From Rubrivivax gelatinosus (lineage in GTDB: Bacteria > Pseudomonadota > Gammaproteobacteria > Burkholderiales > Burkholderiaceae_C), in NCBI RefSeq assembly GCF_004340905.1, contig NZ_SLXD01000006.1:124001-188000 (forward strand): a DNA stretch of 64,000 nucleotides, in the 5' to 3' direction. Below, piece after piece: positions 45,521 through 54,138 of the stretch. Each line of letters starts with the position of its first letter. Position 1 is the first letter of the stretch. The position numbers were made by a program, and so were the translations under genes. The notes beneath the pieces are model-generated. The model ran no database searches, was not told where the DNA came from, and saw only the letters and a list, made by a program, of their open reading frames with translations.

Positions 45521-46477
45521 ATGGACCGTCGCCGCCGCCGCGCCCTGCTCGCCCTGGCGCTTGCGCCGGCGGTGCTGGCCGCGTGCGCGTCGGCCGCGGC
45601 CGGCCCGGCGCCGCGTGCGCTGGCCGAGGGCGTGTGGTGGGTGGCCGGCAGCGGCGGCGCGGCGGCGCCGGCCAACGCGGGGCGAATCGGCAACAGCGGT
45701 TTCGTCGTCGGCCCGGCGGGTGTCGTCGCGCTCGACACCGGCACCTCGTACGCGCACGGCCGGGCGTTGATCGCGGCCATCCGCGCCACGACCGAGCGGC
45801 CGCTGGCGCTGGCGCTGATCACCCACGTGCGCCCGGAGGCCTTGTTCGGCGCCACCGCGTTCCGCGAGGCCGGCGTGCCGGTGGCGATGCACCGGCAGGC
45901 CGCACGGCTGATGCGCTCGCGCTGCGACGGCTGCCTGGCGCAGCTGCGCCAGACGCTGGGGGATGCGGCGATGGCGGGCTCCGCGGTCATCGCGCCGGAC
46001 CACGAGTTCGACGGCCCGACGACGCTGCACCAGGCCGGCCGGCCGCTGGAGCTGCTGCACGACGGCCACGCCAGCGGGCCGGGCGACGTCGCGCTGTGGG
46101 ACCCGGCGCGGCGCGTGCTGTTCGCCGGCGGCCTGGTCGAGAACCGGCGCGTGCCGGCGATCGACGACGCCGACCTGCCCGGCTGGCAGCGTGCGCTGGC
46201 GTCGCTGGCCGCGCTGCAGCCGCGGGTGGTGGTGCCCGCGCACGGCCCGGCCGCCGGGCCCGAGGCCATCGCCGCGACCTCGGCCTATCTCGCCGCGCTG
46301 GACGAACGTGCGCGCGCCCTGGTGGCCGACGGCACCTCACTGATCGACGTGCCCGAGGCCGCGGCGCTGCCGGCCTACGCCGGCTGGGACGAGTACGAGG
46401 TGATCCACCGCCGCAACGCCTCGATCGCCTTCCTGCGCGCCGAACGGGCGCTGCTCTTCGGCGAGGCGGCGCGATGA
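45521..46477 (+). CDS. Metallo-beta-lactamase-fold lipoprotein with degenerate metal site
   Basis: This 318-residue protein matches the quinoprotein relay zinc metallohydrolase group. It has a lipoprotein signal with lipobox LAAC. The fold is visible as NSGFVVGPAGVVALDTG, then HDGHASGPGDVALWD and VVVPAHGPAAG. The main metal motif, normally HxHxDH, reads His102-Val-Arg104-Pro-Glu106-Ala107, so only the first His remains. Later His residues persist. It may bind one metal or none and act as a binding protein. It overlaps the next gene by 4 nt. Confidence 0.85.
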   Translation: MDRRRRRALLALALAPAVLAACASAAAGPAPRALAEGVWWVAGSGGAAAPANAGRIGNSGFVVGPAGVVALDTGTSYAHGRALIAAIRATTERPLALALITHVRPEALFGATAFREAGVPVAMHRQAARLMRSRCDGCLAQLRQTLGDAAMAGSAVIAPDHEFDGPTTLHQAGRPLELLHDGHASGPGDVALWDPARRVLFAGGLVENRRVPAIDDADLPGWQRALASLAALQPRVVVPAHGPAAGPEAIAATSAYLAALDERARALVADGTSLIDVPEAAALPAYAGWDEYEVIHRRNASIAFLRAERALLFGEAAR

Positions 46478-47304
46478 GCCCGACACGCCGCGACGGCCTG
46501 CGCGTGCTGGCGGCCTGCGTGCTGGGCGGCGCCGCGCCGGCGCTGCGGGCGGCACCCGGCGGGCTGCCGTCGGCGGCCGACGGCGACTCCTCGCCGGCCT
46601 GGGAGGTGCTGCGCGCCCGTCTCTTCGGCGAGCGCCCGATGGCGGCGCAGGACGCGGTGCAGCTCGTCGCGCCGAAGCGCGCGCCCTACGGCGCCTCGGT
46701 GCCGGTGAAGATCGTGCCGGCCTTCGCTCAGACGCCCGCGCGCTGGGTGAAGCGGCTGACGCTGGTCGTCGACCACAACCCCTCGCCGCTGGCCGCGGTG
46801 CTGGATCTGACGCCGGCGCTGGGCTTCGCCGAGTTCGAGACCCGGCTGCGTGTCGACCAGTACAGCCACGTGCGGGTCGTCGCCGAGCTGTCCGACGGCA
46901 CGCTGCACACCGACTCGCGCTACGTGAAGACCAGCGGCGGCTGCTCCGCGCCGCCCAACCGCGACGCCCCGGAGCACATCGGCCGCACGCTGGTGCGCCT
47001 GCTGGAGCCGGCGCGGCGCGGCGTGGCTGGCGCCGCCGAGGTGACGGTGCTGCACCCCAACGACACCGGCTTCGAGCTCGACCAGAGCACGCTGCTCTAC
47101 ATCCCGGCGCACTTCGTGCGGTCGCTCGCCGTGCGCTGGGCCGGCGCGCCGCTGTTCGACGCCGAGCTCGACTTCTCGGTCAGCGAGAACCCGAGCTGGC
47201 GCTTTCGCTTCGTGCCCCAAGGCCCGGGCGAGCTGCACGCCGAGGTCCTCGACACGCATGACGAACGTTTCGTCGGCCGGCTGGACGTGGAGCCCGCGGC
47301 ATGA
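46474..47304 (+). CDS. Quinoprotein-associated SoxYZ-like carrier protein, copy 2
   Basis: This 276-residue secreted paralogue of the protein at 43183 shares LTLVVDHNPSPLAAVLDL-like, RVDQYSHVRVVAELSDG and KTSGGCSAPP (Cys157) segments and a SoxZ-like C-terminal half (from about 180). The N-terminus RRDGLRVLAACVLGG could be a Tat-type signal. Retention of two copies in one operon suggests distinct partners. It overlaps both neighbours by 4 nt. Confidence 0.85.
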   Translation: MSPTRRDGLRVLAACVLGGAAPALRAAPGGLPSAADGDSSPAWEVLRARLFGERPMAAQDAVQLVAPKRAPYGASVPVKIVPAFAQTPARWVKRLTLVVDHNPSPLAAVLDLTPALGFAEFETRLRVDQYSHVRVVAELSDGTLHTDSRYVKTSGGCSAPPNRDAPEHIGRTLVRLLEPARRGVAGAAEVTVLHPNDTGFELDQSTLLYIPAHFVRSLAVRWAGAPLFDAELDFSVSENPSWRFRFVPQGPGELHAEVLDTHDERFVGRLDVEPAA

Positions 47305-47822
47305 GGCGGCGCCTGCTGCTGTCGCTGCCGCTGGCGCTGGCCGCCGTTGGCGCCGTCGCCGGCGTTCCGGTGGCCTATGCGCCCGTCGTCGTGCAGCCGC
47401 GCGCCGTCGACGGCCACCAGGAGTACGACCTGCGCCCGGCGCTGGAGCGTGCGCGGCGCGAGAACCGGCGGCTCTACGTCTACCTCGGCGCGCACGACTG
47501 CGGCTTCTGCAGGCGCTACGAACGTTTCCTCGAGCAGCACGCCGCCGAGCTCGTGCCCGAGTTCAACAAGGGCTGGATCGTCGTCGACCTGCGCAGCAGC
47601 CTGGCGACCGGCGCCACCCGGCTGTGGCTGCAGACCGGGCCGCAGGCGCTGGCCTATGGCGACTTCCAGCGTGCGCTCGGCGACGAACGAGCGCGCCAGC
47701 TGATCTATCCCAGCGTCTGGCTGCTCGACGGCCAGGCGCGGCCGCTGATGCCGATGCCCGCGGGCACCGGCACCTTCGAGACCGTTCCCGAGCAGCTGGA
47801 GATCCTCCGGCTCGAACAGTAG
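47301..47822 (+). CDS. Periplasmic thioredoxin-fold protein
   Basis: The 173-residue protein has a signal peptide and a thioredoxin-like domain with the redox motif Cys67-Gly-Phe-Cys70 in HDCGFCRRY. It resembles the SoxW/thioredoxin_7 type. It may reduce disulfides in the cytochromes, SoxYZ-like carriers or the vicinal Cys of XoxF. It overlaps the second SoxYZ-like gene by 4 nt. Confidence 0.85.
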   Translation: MRRRLLLSLPLALAAVGAVAGVPVAYAPVVVQPRAVDGHQEYDLRPALERARRENRRLYVYLGAHDCGFCRRYERFLEQHAAELVPEFNKGWIVVDLRSSLATGATRLWLQTGPQALAYGDFQRALGDERARQLIYPSVWLLDGQARPLMPMPAGTGTFETVPEQLEILRLEQ

Positions 47823-47861
47823 GGCGCCCAGCCAGCGCCGCCGAATCAACAAGGGTCCACC

Positions 47862-48554
47862 ATGATGCGAAGCGAGACTGCTCTTCCCCTGTCTGCCACG
47901 GCCCGCGACCAGGCCCGCAGGACGCGCCGCCCCCTGCGCCCGGCCGCGCTGGCCGCCGCGTTGTCGCTGGTCTGCACGCTCGGCGCGGCCTGGGCGCAGG
48001 GGCCGGCCTCGAAGGCCGAGCTGCCCGCGGTGCAGCGTGCGGTGCACGTCTGCGCGTCCTGCCACGGCGACTTCGGCCGCAGCACGCACAAGGCCTACCC
48101 GGCGCTGGCCGGCCAGACGCGCGACTACATGATCCGGCAGATGAAGGACTTCCGCGACCAGGCGCGTGCCGAGACCGACATCCAGGCCTACATGTGGGGC
48201 ATCTCGGCGCTGCTGACCGACGAGCAGATCGAAGGCCTGGCCGACTACTACGCGGCGCAGACGCCGCTGCCCGGCAAGTCGCGCAACGCCAGGCTCGAGG
48301 CCGAGGGCAAGCTGATCTTCGAGCAGGGCGTCGGCGACCACACGGTGCGCGCCTGCACCAGCTGCCACGGCACGAACGCCCAGGGCGACGGCGCCGCACC
48401 GCGCCTGGCCGGGCTGCACGCCGACTACGTCTTCCGCCAGCTGCAGGCCTTCAAGACCCCGCTGCGCCGCCACGGCAACGTGATGAAGTCCGAGGCGATG
48501 GCGCTGAACGACGTGCAGATGAAGGCGCTGGCGGCCTACGTGATGTCGAAGTGA
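47862..48554 (+). CDS. Di-haem cytochrome c4-like protein
   Basis: The 230-residue secreted protein has two haem c sites: Cys64-x-x-Cys67-His68 (CASCHG) and Cys165-x-x-Cys168-His169 (CTSCHG), in two similar domains. Methionines in MWGISALL and NVMKSEAMA are likely axial ligands. The N-terminal leader is unusually long (about 45 residues), and a second start may exist downstream. It can pass electrons from the small cytochrome to a terminal oxidase. It closes the operon, ahead of a hairpin terminator. Confidence 0.88.
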   Translation: MMRSETALPLSATARDQARRTRRPLRPAALAAALSLVCTLGAAWAQGPASKAELPAVQRAVHVCASCHGDFGRSTHKAYPALAGQTRDYMIRQMKDFRDQARAETDIQAYMWGISALLTDEQIEGLADYYAAQTPLPGKSRNARLEAEGKLIFEQGVGDHTVRACTSCHGTNAQGDGAAPRLAGLHADYVFRQLQAFKTPLRRHGNVMKSEAMALNDVQMKALAAYVMSK

Positions 48555-48562
48555 CGGGACGG

Positions 48563-48612
48563 GGCCGGGCTTGCCGCGCTGGGCTCGCAACCAGCGCCGG
48601 CCCGGCCGATTT
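48563..48612 (+). terminator. Terminator of the xoxF operon
   Basis: GGCCGGGC (48563-48570) pairs with GCCCGGCC (48600-48607), and an inner stem CGCTGG/CCAGCG lies within the loop. GATTT follows. It begins 9 nt after the cytochrome stop codon. Confidence 0.65.
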
Positions 48613-48901
48613 CCGCGCTCGATCACGTGGACGATGTAATGCCCGGGGCCCGGCAGCTCGTATCGGGCCTGCCACGCGAATGGCTCCAGCGCATCCAATT
48701 CAAATTGCAATCGATGCGCGGTGCGCAGCCGCGGATGACCCGGTGCTCAGCCCATCGGCATCGTGCCGAACCCGCTGCCGCCAGCCCGGCAGGCCGCTGT
48801 CGACGGCAGGTGTCCGCACCGATTGACTTCAAGTGGGCCTGAGATAACTTGTTGCATCCGACCCACCTCGTTCGAGCCGATCCGCGCGCGTACGACCCCT
48901 C
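48613..48901 (+). other. Upstream region of the LysR gene
   Basis: No gene is evident. The region from the cytochrome stop (48554) to the regulator start is 347 nt, and its first part is the terminator. A TTGACT element (48823-48828) overlaps the palindrome ACTTCAAGT (48826-48834). A GATAAC/TAACTT stretch follows at 48843-48850, giving at best a poorly spaced promoter. A LysR-type autoregulatory site is plausible here. Confidence 0.4.
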
Positions 48902-49825
48902 ATGGATCTTGACCACATCGAGCTGTTCGTCGTTGTCGCCGACCTCGGCAGCCTCAGCAAGGCCGCCATCCGCAGCGACCTGAGCGCGTCCGCCCTGAGC
49001 CGCAAACTGGGCGCCCTGGAGGCGCAGTGCCAAGGCGCCCTGCTCCACCGCACGGGGCGCGGTGTCAAGCTCACGGCGCTGGGTGAACATGTGCTTCCGA
49101 TGGCCCGGGTGCTGCTGGCGCAGGCGAAGGCACTGAAGCACGAGATGAGCGCGTCCACCTCGGTCTGCAGCGGCACCGTTCACGTCGGCTGCGTGCCGGC
49201 CCTGGTGTCCCCGGTGCTCACCCGCGTCGTGCGCGAGGCGCGCGAACGGTTTCCCCATGTGGTGGTGCATGCGGCGGAGGGGTACCCGAACCAGATCGAG
49301 GAGTGGCTGGTCGACGGCAAGGTCGACCTCGGCTTCGTGCTGCGCAAGCCGCCTGAGAGCGTCGACAAGCCGCTGGCGGTGGCCAGGCTCTGCCTCGTCG
49401 GCCCCAGGCAGGACCGCATCACGCAGCAGGCCGAAGTCGACTTCAAGGCGCTCGACGGCCTTCCGCTGATGCAGCCGGCAGCGCCGAGCACGTTTCGCAA
49501 TGCCATCGCGGAAACCGCACGGCAGGTCGGCATCAAGCTCAATGTCGTGGCCGAGGTGGACTCCGTGCACCTGATGAAGGAAATGGCCTGCGCCGGCGTC
49601 GGCTACGGACTCCTGTCGAAGACCGCGGTGCAACGGGAATTGCGCAGCGGGGAGCTGAGCGCGACGCCGATCGTCAACCCGGAGATCGTGCGCTCGATCT
49701 ATCTGGGCACATCGCCCCGCAAGACGGAAAGCCGGGCGACGCGCGAACTCGCGCAACTCATCCGCCAGGTCGCCGGGCAAATGGCCGAGAGCGGCGAGTG
49801 GGGTGACGAGGAGGCTTCCAGTTAG
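48902..49825 (+). CDS. LysR family transcriptional regulator
   Basis: The 307-residue protein has the LysR N-terminal helix-turn-helix (LFVVVADLGSLSKAAIRSDL, then SALSRKLGALEAQ) and a C-terminal inducer-binding domain with GTVHVGCVPALVSPVL. It stands at the edge of a catabolic island and is the only regulator there inside the window, so it is the likely controller of those genes. Its end overlaps the end of the convergent hydrolase gene by 4 nt. Confidence 0.92.
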   Translation: MDLDHIELFVVVADLGSLSKAAIRSDLSASALSRKLGALEAQCQGALLHRTGRGVKLTALGEHVLPMARVLLAQAKALKHEMSASTSVCSGTVHVGCVPALVSPVLTRVVREARERFPHVVVHAAEGYPNQIEEWLVDGKVDLGFVLRKPPESVDKPLAVARLCLVGPRQDRITQQAEVDFKALDGLPLMQPAAPSTFRNAIAETARQVGIKLNVVAEVDSVHLMKEMACAGVGYGLLSKTAVQRELRSGELSATPIVNPEIVRSIYLGTSPRKTESRATRELAQLIRQVAGQMAESGEWGDEEASS

Positions 49826-50625
49826 ATTGTCCTGCCGATGAACTGGCGTAACTCGTCGGCAAACAGTGCTGGCGTCTGCAGCGGCATGAAATGTCCCGAC
49901 GGATGCTCCACATAGCTTGCCTGGGGCATCCGTGCGGCGATCTCCCGGCTGCGCTGCGGCGGGCGGATGGCGTCATGCGTGCAGCCGATCACACGCACAG
50001 GGCATCCGATGGCCGACAGTCGTGGCTCCAGATCGAAGCTCGCCAGCATTTCATTGACGGCGATGAACGAGTCCGGGTCGATCGCCAGCCAGCGCTGCCG
50101 GTGCAGCCGGAAGGCCTCCTGACGATCGCGCAGCGGCGCTGGATACGTGACCTCGAGCATGGCGTCGGCCACGCCGCGCATGCCATGCGCCCGCACCTTG
50201 CGCATGCGGTCCTGCATGGCGTCACGCGCGGCTTGCGGCATGCCGCCGGTGGCCGGGCTCGAGACCACCAGCCCGGCGGTGCGTTGCGGGTATCGGAGGG
50301 CGAACGCCAGGCAGACGGCCGCACCGAGCGCCGCGCCCGCCAGCACCACAGGCTGTGCAATGTCCAGGCCGTCGAGCAAGGCGGCCAGGTCCGCCTCCAG
50401 CGTGCCGAGCGTGATGTCCCGGTTCTTCTCCGACAGGCCAAAGCCGCGCTGGTCGTAACAGAGCAGGCGATGCTCGCCCTCCAGGCGTTCGACGACGGCA
50501 TCCCAGCTCTCGATCGAGCCCCCCATCTCGTGCACCAGCACCACGGTCAGCGGGCCCTGGCCGGACAGCGCGTAGCGCTGGCAGATGCCGCCGGCGTCGA
50601 CCCAGCCCTTATGCCGCGCGCCCAT
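49822..50625 (-). CDS. Alpha/beta hydrolase-fold protein lacking the nucleophilic Ser (1)
   Basis: This 267-residue fold resembles 3-oxoadipate enol-lactonases and RutD: oxyanion segment VLVHEMGGSIESW, YDQRGFGLSEK, and C-terminal His in SGHFMPLQTP. The nucleophile elbow, normally Gly-x-Ser-x-Gly, reads GAALG with Ala in place of Ser. Asp in THDAIRPP remains. It may be a lyase, or a hydrolase using water directly, like RutD-type proteins. ATG 50625 overlaps the amidohydrolase gene by 17 nt, and the second such protein (51492) shares its gene order and sequence. Confidence 0.85.
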   Translation of the reverse strand: MGARHKGWVDAGGICQRYALSGQGPLTVVLVHEMGGSIESWDAVVERLEGEHRLLCYDQRGFGLSEKNRDITLGTLEADLAALLDGLDIAQPVVLAGAALGAAVCLAFALRYPQRTAGLVVSSPATGGMPQAARDAMQDRMRKVRAHGMRGVADAMLEVTYPAPLRDRQEAFRLHRQRWLAIDPDSFIAVNEMLASFDLEPRLSAIGCPVRVIGCTHDAIRPPQRSREIAARMPQASYVEHPSGHFMPLQTPALFADELRQFIGRTI

Positions 50626-51505
50626 ACAGTCGTGCGGGGTTCTCGACGTACACCTTGCGGCGCAGCCCCTCGTCCGGCGTCCAGCGGTCGAAGAGGTCGA
50701 TCTGCCTGCCGATATCCGGCAGGTCCGGGTCCAGGGCGATGTAGGGCCAGTCGCTGCCCCAGAGCGCGCGGTCGGGCACCGTTTGCAGAAGGGCGTCGTG
50801 GAACGGCCGAACATCGTCGGCCTCGCACCAGCGCTGGCGCGTGACACGCGTCGCGACCAGCTTGACCCAGGCATCGGTATCACCCAGCAGCGACAGGAAG
50901 CTGCGAAAACTGGCGTGCCCGGCGCCCAGCGACACGTCGAACTGCCCCATGTGGTCGAAGACCAGCGGGACGCCGCAGCCCGCCAGCCAGGACGCTGCGT
51001 CGGCGATGTGCTCGCACCGGGCCCAGATCTGCGCATGCAGCCCCAGGGCACGCAGCCGCGGCGCCATGCGCTGCAAGGCATCCAGCCCGAGCGTGCCCGA
51101 GGGTTTGGGCGCGCCGAAGACGGGGCCGGTCTCGGTGAAGCGCAGCGCGCGCACACCGTCCTGCCGCATGCGGGCCAGCTCGGCATCGCTCGTTTCCTCG
51201 CGCACGACCGCGACCACCGCCAGCCGCGAACGGGCGGCACGGGCCGCGTCCAGCACGGCGCTGTTGTCGAAACCGTTGGCCGACGCATGGACCAGCACGC
51301 CGCGTGCAAAGCCCGCCGCGTCCAGCGCCGCCAGGTGCAGTTCGGCAGGCCCCAGCGGCGGCTGGTAGCGGCAGTCGGCGGCCAGCGGATAACGGTCGAA
51401 GGGGCCGAAGACGTGGGCATGGGTGTCCCAGGCGCCGGCGGGCAGCGGGCGCGCCGGTGAGGACACCCCGCGAAGCGCCGGTTTCGGGGTTTCAGGGCTG
51501 CTCAT
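50609..51505 (-). CDS. Amidohydrolase family protein, 2-pyrone-4,6-dicarboxylate lactonase-like
   Basis: This 298-residue metal-dependent TIM-barrel hydrolase has the HxH motif in DTHAHVFGP, the central VPLVFDHMGQFD strand and LWGSDWPY near the C-terminus, all typical of the amidohydrolase_2/LigI group. LigI hydrolyses the lactone of 2-pyrone-4,6-dicarboxylate. Here the substrate is unknown but is likely a lactone or cyclic acid. The gene sits between two Ser-less alpha/beta hydrolase genes, overlapping both, in one operon. Confidence 0.88.
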   Translation of the reverse strand: MSSPETPKPALRGVSSPARPLPAGAWDTHAHVFGPFDRYPLAADCRYQPPLGPAELHLAALDAAGFARGVLVHASANGFDNSAVLDAARAARSRLAVVAVVREETSDAELARMRQDGVRALRFTETGPVFGAPKPSGTLGLDALQRMAPRLRALGLHAQIWARCEHIADAASWLAGCGVPLVFDHMGQFDVSLGAGHASFRSFLSLLGDTDAWVKLVATRVTRQRWCEADDVRPFHDALLQTVPDRALWGSDWPYIALDPDLPDIGRQIDLFDRWTPDEGLRRKVYVENPARLYGRAA

Positions 51506-52289
51506 GGCACTCCTCGATGAATTCGCGCAGCAGCGGGGCGAACAGTTCGGGTGTCTGCACGGCGACGAAGTGGCCGGAGTCGACCTCGACGAAGCGGCCG
51601 CCCGCGATGCGCGCGGCGAGTTCGGCGCACTCCCGCGCCGGCTTCAGGCCGTCCCGGGTGCAGCCCACGATCAGGGCCGGGCAACGGATCCGGCCGTGCA
51701 GCCCCGTCAGGTCGACCGTGCCGAATGCGCGTGTCAGCGCAGCGAAGCTCCGGGGATCGTTGGCGAGGTAGCGGTTGCGGTACTGCTCGAAGCGCTGCCG
51801 GTCGGTGCGCAACTCGGGCGGATACGAGCGCTGGAGGCTGGTGTCCGCGACGGCCCGCATGCCCTGCGACTCCACCAGGGTGGCCCGCTGCGCCAGCGAA
51901 GCCAGTGCCGCGCCGGGCAGCGGGCCGGTGACCGGGCTGCTGGCCACCACGCTGGCGACACGATCCGGATGCGCGGCAGCGCAGGCCAGCGCGATGCTGC
52001 CGCCGATGGCCGTGCCCACGAGGTGGCAGGGGCCGTCGACGTCCAGCGCGTCCAGCAGGCCCACCAGGTCGCGCACCATGCCTTCCAGCGTGAGTTCGCC
52101 GGTCTTCTCCGATTGGCCGAACCCGCGCTGGTCATAACGCACCGCCGGCCACGCGGCCGGCAGGCGCTGCACCACCTCGTCCCAGCTGTCGAGCGAGCCG
52201 CCCGCTTCGTGGACGAACACGACGGTGTCGCGGCCGGCGCCGCGGGTGTCGCAGCGCAAAGACACGCCTGCAGCGTCGACCCACTTCAT
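51492..52289 (-). CDS. Alpha/beta hydrolase-fold protein lacking the nucleophilic Ser (2)
   Basis: This 265-residue paralogue of the protein at 49822 has FVHEAGGSLDSWDEV, YDQRGFGQSEKTG, and C-terminal His in SGHFVAVQTPE, with Asp in TRDGLKPA. The nucleophile elbow reads GTAIGG, so Ala replaces Ser here too. ATG 52289 overlaps the stop of the CocE-type hydrolase gene (ATGA). Close family and shared operon suggest that the two act on successive or related intermediates, or as a heteromer. Confidence 0.85.
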   Translation of the reverse strand: MKWVDAAGVSLRCDTRGAGRDTVVFVHEAGGSLDSWDEVVQRLPAAWPAVRYDQRGFGQSEKTGELTLEGMVRDLVGLLDALDVDGPCHLVGTAIGGSIALACAAAHPDRVASVVASSPVTGPLPGAALASLAQRATLVESQGMRAVADTSLQRSYPPELRTDRQRFEQYRNRYLANDPRSFAALTRAFGTVDLTGLHGRIRCPALIVGCTRDGLKPARECAELAARIAGGRFVEVDSGHFVAVQTPELFAPLLREFIEECHEQP

Positions 52290-54100
52290 GGCGTCTGCGC
52301 AGCGTCGGCGGCGTCGTCGGGAATGATGGGCAGCAGCAGGTGGGAGGGATGCCGGGCGTCGCGGTAGATCTTGTGCAAGGTGGTCCGGCTGCTGCAGACG
52401 TGGAAGGGGATGTACTCGACGTTCGTGTTGCCGCCCACGCCGGTCGGAAGATCGAGCGACGTGATCTCCAGGCAGATCCGGTGGCCGCGGCGGAACAGGT
52501 TCGCGGTGGACATCATCTCGATCGTGTACTCGTGGACTTCACCGGGCCGTACCTCCTGCTGCGCTTCGCGCGTCAAGCGGTGCCAGGGCTTCCAGGGCCT
52601 GGACCTCTCGGGGTCCAGGGCCCGGTGCGACGCCTTCAGCCAGCCGCGGCTGACCTCGCGCTCGGGCAGCTGCAGGCTCACGCTGCTCTCGCCGGGGCGC
52701 GCACTCTGGATCGACTCGTCCGGCCCGACGTCCTTGAGGATCGCGATCCAGTTGGTGTCGGGCTGATCGATCTCGGCGTGCAGGACCAGGGAGGCGGGTC
52801 CGATCACCAGGGTGTCCTCGGCCAGCGGCGGCGTCAGATAGCGCAGCTTCGAGATCGTGCGGGTCTGCGTCGGCGGCATCTGGACGAACGCGTCCGGGGC
52901 GTTGCACCCATCGCGGCTTTGCGGGGCAAAGGGCTCGGTGCGCAGCCGCTCCCAGCTGTCGAGGTAGAACGCCTTCCACTGCGTTTGCGGCAGCGGCCAG
53001 TCGTCGGCCGTGCGCCAGCGGTTGGCGCCCATCACGAACACCTTCACCGGCGGCTCGTCCATGATCCCGGTGTCGATGCCTTTGAGCCAGTGGTCGTACC
53101 AGCGCAGGATCTCGTCGTGGAAACCGCGGAAGGGCCGTTCGAGCTGGGCCATGCCGGTGAACATCAGCTTCTTCGGCGAGTTCAGCCCGGCATACCAGTG
53201 CTGCGCACCCTGGAAGTGCGACTTGTAGGTCTGCGAATACCAGCCCGTGCCCAGATAGGCCGGGATGCGGATGCGCTCGAACATCTGCTCGGCCTTGCGC
53301 ACGGCTTCGGGGGTGTCGAACGGCCGGATCAGCGTGTTGAACAACACGTTCGCCTTCTGGCCCTTCATGCTCAGGATGTTGTAGAGCTGGTGGTACATGA
53401 CGAGGTCGGTGTTCGACATCGCCTGCCGCCACAGCGCCTCGGTCTCGTCCGGCAGTGGCGCGGGCGCGCCCAGCGTGCCGTGGCTGACCGAGCCGGCATC
53501 GATGGTCAGCGCAAAGGTGTGCAGCACGCCGCCCGGGTTGCGGTCGCGGAACTCGCGGTAGGCCGGCCCGGGGTCGTAGGGGAAGATCGCCTTCAGATGC
53601 GGCGGCTGCTGTGCCGCCGCCTGGAGCTGTGCGGCGCCGTAGGCCGAGATGCCGATCATCCCGACGTTGCCGTCGCACCAGGGCTGCACGGCGATCCACT
53701 CGATGAGATCGTAGAGATCCCAGGCGCCGCTGCCGCCGCCTTCGGACGGGCCTGCGCCGCGCAGGGTCCCGACGACATGCACGTAGCCGCGTGCGACCAG
53801 GAAGTCGGTGTCCCCCGCCTCGACCGAGCCGGCCCACAGCGAAGACCAGGCCGGCTGGGGCGGCACGGCCGCCGCGTACTCCGGCGACAGCAAGGCCTTG
53901 TTGTACGGCGCCATGGCCAGCAGCGCCGGCAGTCGGTCCTGGGTCTTGGGGCGGAAGACGTCGATGCACAGGCGAACGCCGTCGCGCATCGCGACCATCA
54001 CGTCGCGCTCGGTCTCGATGCCGCTGTAGCGCGCGGCGGGCCGGTAGGCGCCGGGCGGCTCGCTCGGGCCGCCGTTCACCCATCTGGACTTCGAAACCAT
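52286..54100 (-). CDS. CocE/NonD family (S15-type) hydrolase
   Basis: The 604-residue enzyme has the X-Pro dipeptidyl-peptidase/cocaine esterase architecture: an alpha/beta hydrolase domain with intact nucleophile elbow GISAYGAAQ, a helical cap (about 190-330), and a C-terminal jelly-roll domain (about 390-600). Such enzymes cleave esters or amides of bulky acyl groups. It follows the Bug receptor gene by 38 nt and precedes the Ser-less hydrolases, so it may perform the first hydrolytic step. ATG 54100 gives MVSKSRWVNGG; the frame upstream belongs to no gene. Confidence 0.9.
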   Translation of the reverse strand: MVSKSRWVNGGPSEPPGAYRPAARYSGIETERDVMVAMRDGVRLCIDVFRPKTQDRLPALLAMAPYNKALLSPEYAAAVPPQPAWSSLWAGSVEAGDTDFLVARGYVHVVGTLRGAGPSEGGGSGAWDLYDLIEWIAVQPWCDGNVGMIGISAYGAAQLQAAAQQPPHLKAIFPYDPGPAYREFRDRNPGGVLHTFALTIDAGSVSHGTLGAPAPLPDETEALWRQAMSNTDLVMYHQLYNILSMKGQKANVLFNTLIRPFDTPEAVRKAEQMFERIRIPAYLGTGWYSQTYKSHFQGAQHWYAGLNSPKKLMFTGMAQLERPFRGFHDEILRWYDHWLKGIDTGIMDEPPVKVFVMGANRWRTADDWPLPQTQWKAFYLDSWERLRTEPFAPQSRDGCNAPDAFVQMPPTQTRTISKLRYLTPPLAEDTLVIGPASLVLHAEIDQPDTNWIAILKDVGPDESIQSARPGESSVSLQLPEREVSRGWLKASHRALDPERSRPWKPWHRLTREAQQEVRPGEVHEYTIEMMSTANLFRRGHRICLEITSLDLPTGVGGNTNVEYIPFHVCSSRTTLHKIYRDARHPSHLLLPIIPDDAADAAQTP

Positions 54101-54138
54101 GTTCGCCTCTGCAGAGTTGGCCAAGGACGCCTCCCGCC

